7,029 bases of DNA, taken from contig JAUTXM010000209.1 of the NCBI GenBank assembly GCA_030838025.1, positions 1 to 7,029 on the forward strand. The letters run 5' to 3'. This DNA comes from Acidimicrobiaceae bacterium. GTDB taxonomy: Bacteria; Actinomycetota; Acidimicrobiia; Acidimicrobiales; Palsa-688. Below the pieces are notes generated by a model, which had not been told where the DNA came from, made no database searches, and saw nothing but the letters and a program-made list of their open reading frames with translations. The position numbers and the translations under genes were made by a program. This document shows, piece after piece, positions 6,287 to 7,029 of the stretch (position 1 is its first letter; every line of letters begins with the position of its first letter).

Positions 6287-7029
6287 TACAGATAGGGCCC
6301 CGCTGGTGGCGGGGTGTCGTGGTGGGCGAGTTGGCCGAGGTCGCCCCGGATGGCCAGCAGCTCGGCCAGCGTCGCGCCTTCTGGTCCGATTCCGGCGCCG
6401 GACCCCAACCAGGCCGTTGCCTCCGGGCGGGGGAGGCGCCCGACGTGGATTTGGGCGATGCAGCGGCCGGGCCGGACGACAGCGGGATGCAGGCGGGACA
6501 GCGCTTCGTTGGTCGTGATGCAGACCAGCACCTCGAGGCCTTGGCCGAGCAGCCCATCGGTCAGGTTGAGCAGGCGGGCCAGCGACTGGCCTGCGCCCTG
6601 TTTGGCCTCGCTGCGGATCAGCTCGTCGCAGTCCTCGAGCACAAGGAGGCGCCACCGTTTGTCGTCATCGTCGTCGTTGTTGTCCAGGGCGACTGTCATC
6701 AGGTACCCGGGCAGGTTGAGGAGTCGTTCCGGATCGAGGATGTATTCGAACCGGCACCACCCTTTCCAGGCGTGGGCCAAGGCGCGCAGTGCGGTCGTCT
6801 TGCCGGTGCCGGGCGGACCGTGCAGTAGCAGCAGCCGGCCGTTGAGCGTGGCCCGGTCCAGCCCCATGAGGCGATCGAAGGTCCCGGCGACCGACGACGA
6901 ATAGTTGTGCCGGATCGCGGTCCACGGGGCGATGGCAATCGAACGGCTGGCGCGCTGGGGATAGGGGCGCTGGCCGAGATGCCAGAAGCCGAGGGCGAGC
7001 GCGTCGTCCTCGGGCGGCTCCGGTTCGAC
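6286..7029 (-). CDS. AAA ATPase of the DUF5925-associated type (5' part beyond the right edge)
   Basis: The frame enters from the right edge and gives the last 247 residues, ending TAA at 6288-6286. Visible motifs, numbered from the edge, are Walker A GPPGTGKT (71-78), Walker B LLVLEDCDE (128-136), the sensor-1 strand ending ITTN (171-174) and an arginine-finger-like HPAVVRPGR (181-189). The stretches ALGFWHLGQ, LDPERLLNLPGYLM, EDCDELIR, ARLLNLTDGLLGQG and the C-terminal AGPYL strongly recall actinobacterial ATPases whose N-terminus is DUF5925; that part would lie outside the window. The family presumably remodels a protein substrate with ATP, but its partner is not known to me. An acidic DNNDDDDDK loop (117-124) sits before Walker B. 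The chaperonin gene follows 163 bases downstream on the same strand, which suggests but does not prove a shared proteostasis role. Confidence 0.9.
   Translation of the reverse strand, partial: VEPEPPEDDALALGFWHLGQRPYPQRASRSIAIAPWTAIRHNYSSSVAGTFDRLMGLDRATLNGRLLLLHGPPGTGKTTALRALAHAWKGWCRFEYILDPERLLNLPGYLMTVALDNNDDDDDKRWRLLVLEDCDELIRSEAKQGAGQSLARLLNLTDGLLGQGLEVLVCITTNEALSRLHPAVVRPGRCIAQIHVGRLPRPEATAWLGSGAGIGPEGATLAELLAIRGDLGQLAHHDTPPPAGPYL

Overview
The window is strongly GC-rich and reads as an actinobacterial (Actinomycetota) chromosome segment. The best lineage clue is the partial ATPase at the right edge, which closely resembles the AAA ATPases that carry a DUF5925 domain in Streptomyces and relatives. 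Codon use rich in G/C at third positions and a divergent extra-type chaperonin fit this. I cannot place the genus.

All four genes I can support lie on the minus strand, so transcription runs right to left. From right to left they are: (1) the C-terminal 247 residues of a DUF5925-type AAA ATPase, entering from beyond the right edge; (2) a 566-residue GroEL/Cpn60 chaperonin after a 163-base gap that holds a GC-rich hairpin; (3) an 818-base stretch with no convincing gene but two striking inverted repeats, a 44-base near-perfect palindrome and a pair of 35-base arms around a 17-base spacer; (4) an 829-residue secreted protein with a signal peptide, an EXORDIUM/PHI-1-like region with an HEYAE motif, two Ig-like modules and three tandem 93-residue repeats; and (5) 30 bases further on, a GTG-started gene running off the left edge. 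This last gene joins a PD-(D/E)XK nuclease-like domain, a repetitive Pro/Ala linker and the start of a DEAD/DEAH-box helicase.

The ATPase and chaperonin may form a protein-quality-control pair. The secreted protein and the nuclease-helicase are closely spaced and may share a transcript, but nothing in the sequence links their functions. The least expected items are the nuclease-helicase fusion, which has no ATG start and is masked by long antisense open frames in its repeats, and the two large inverted repeats between the chaperonin and the secreted-protein gene.
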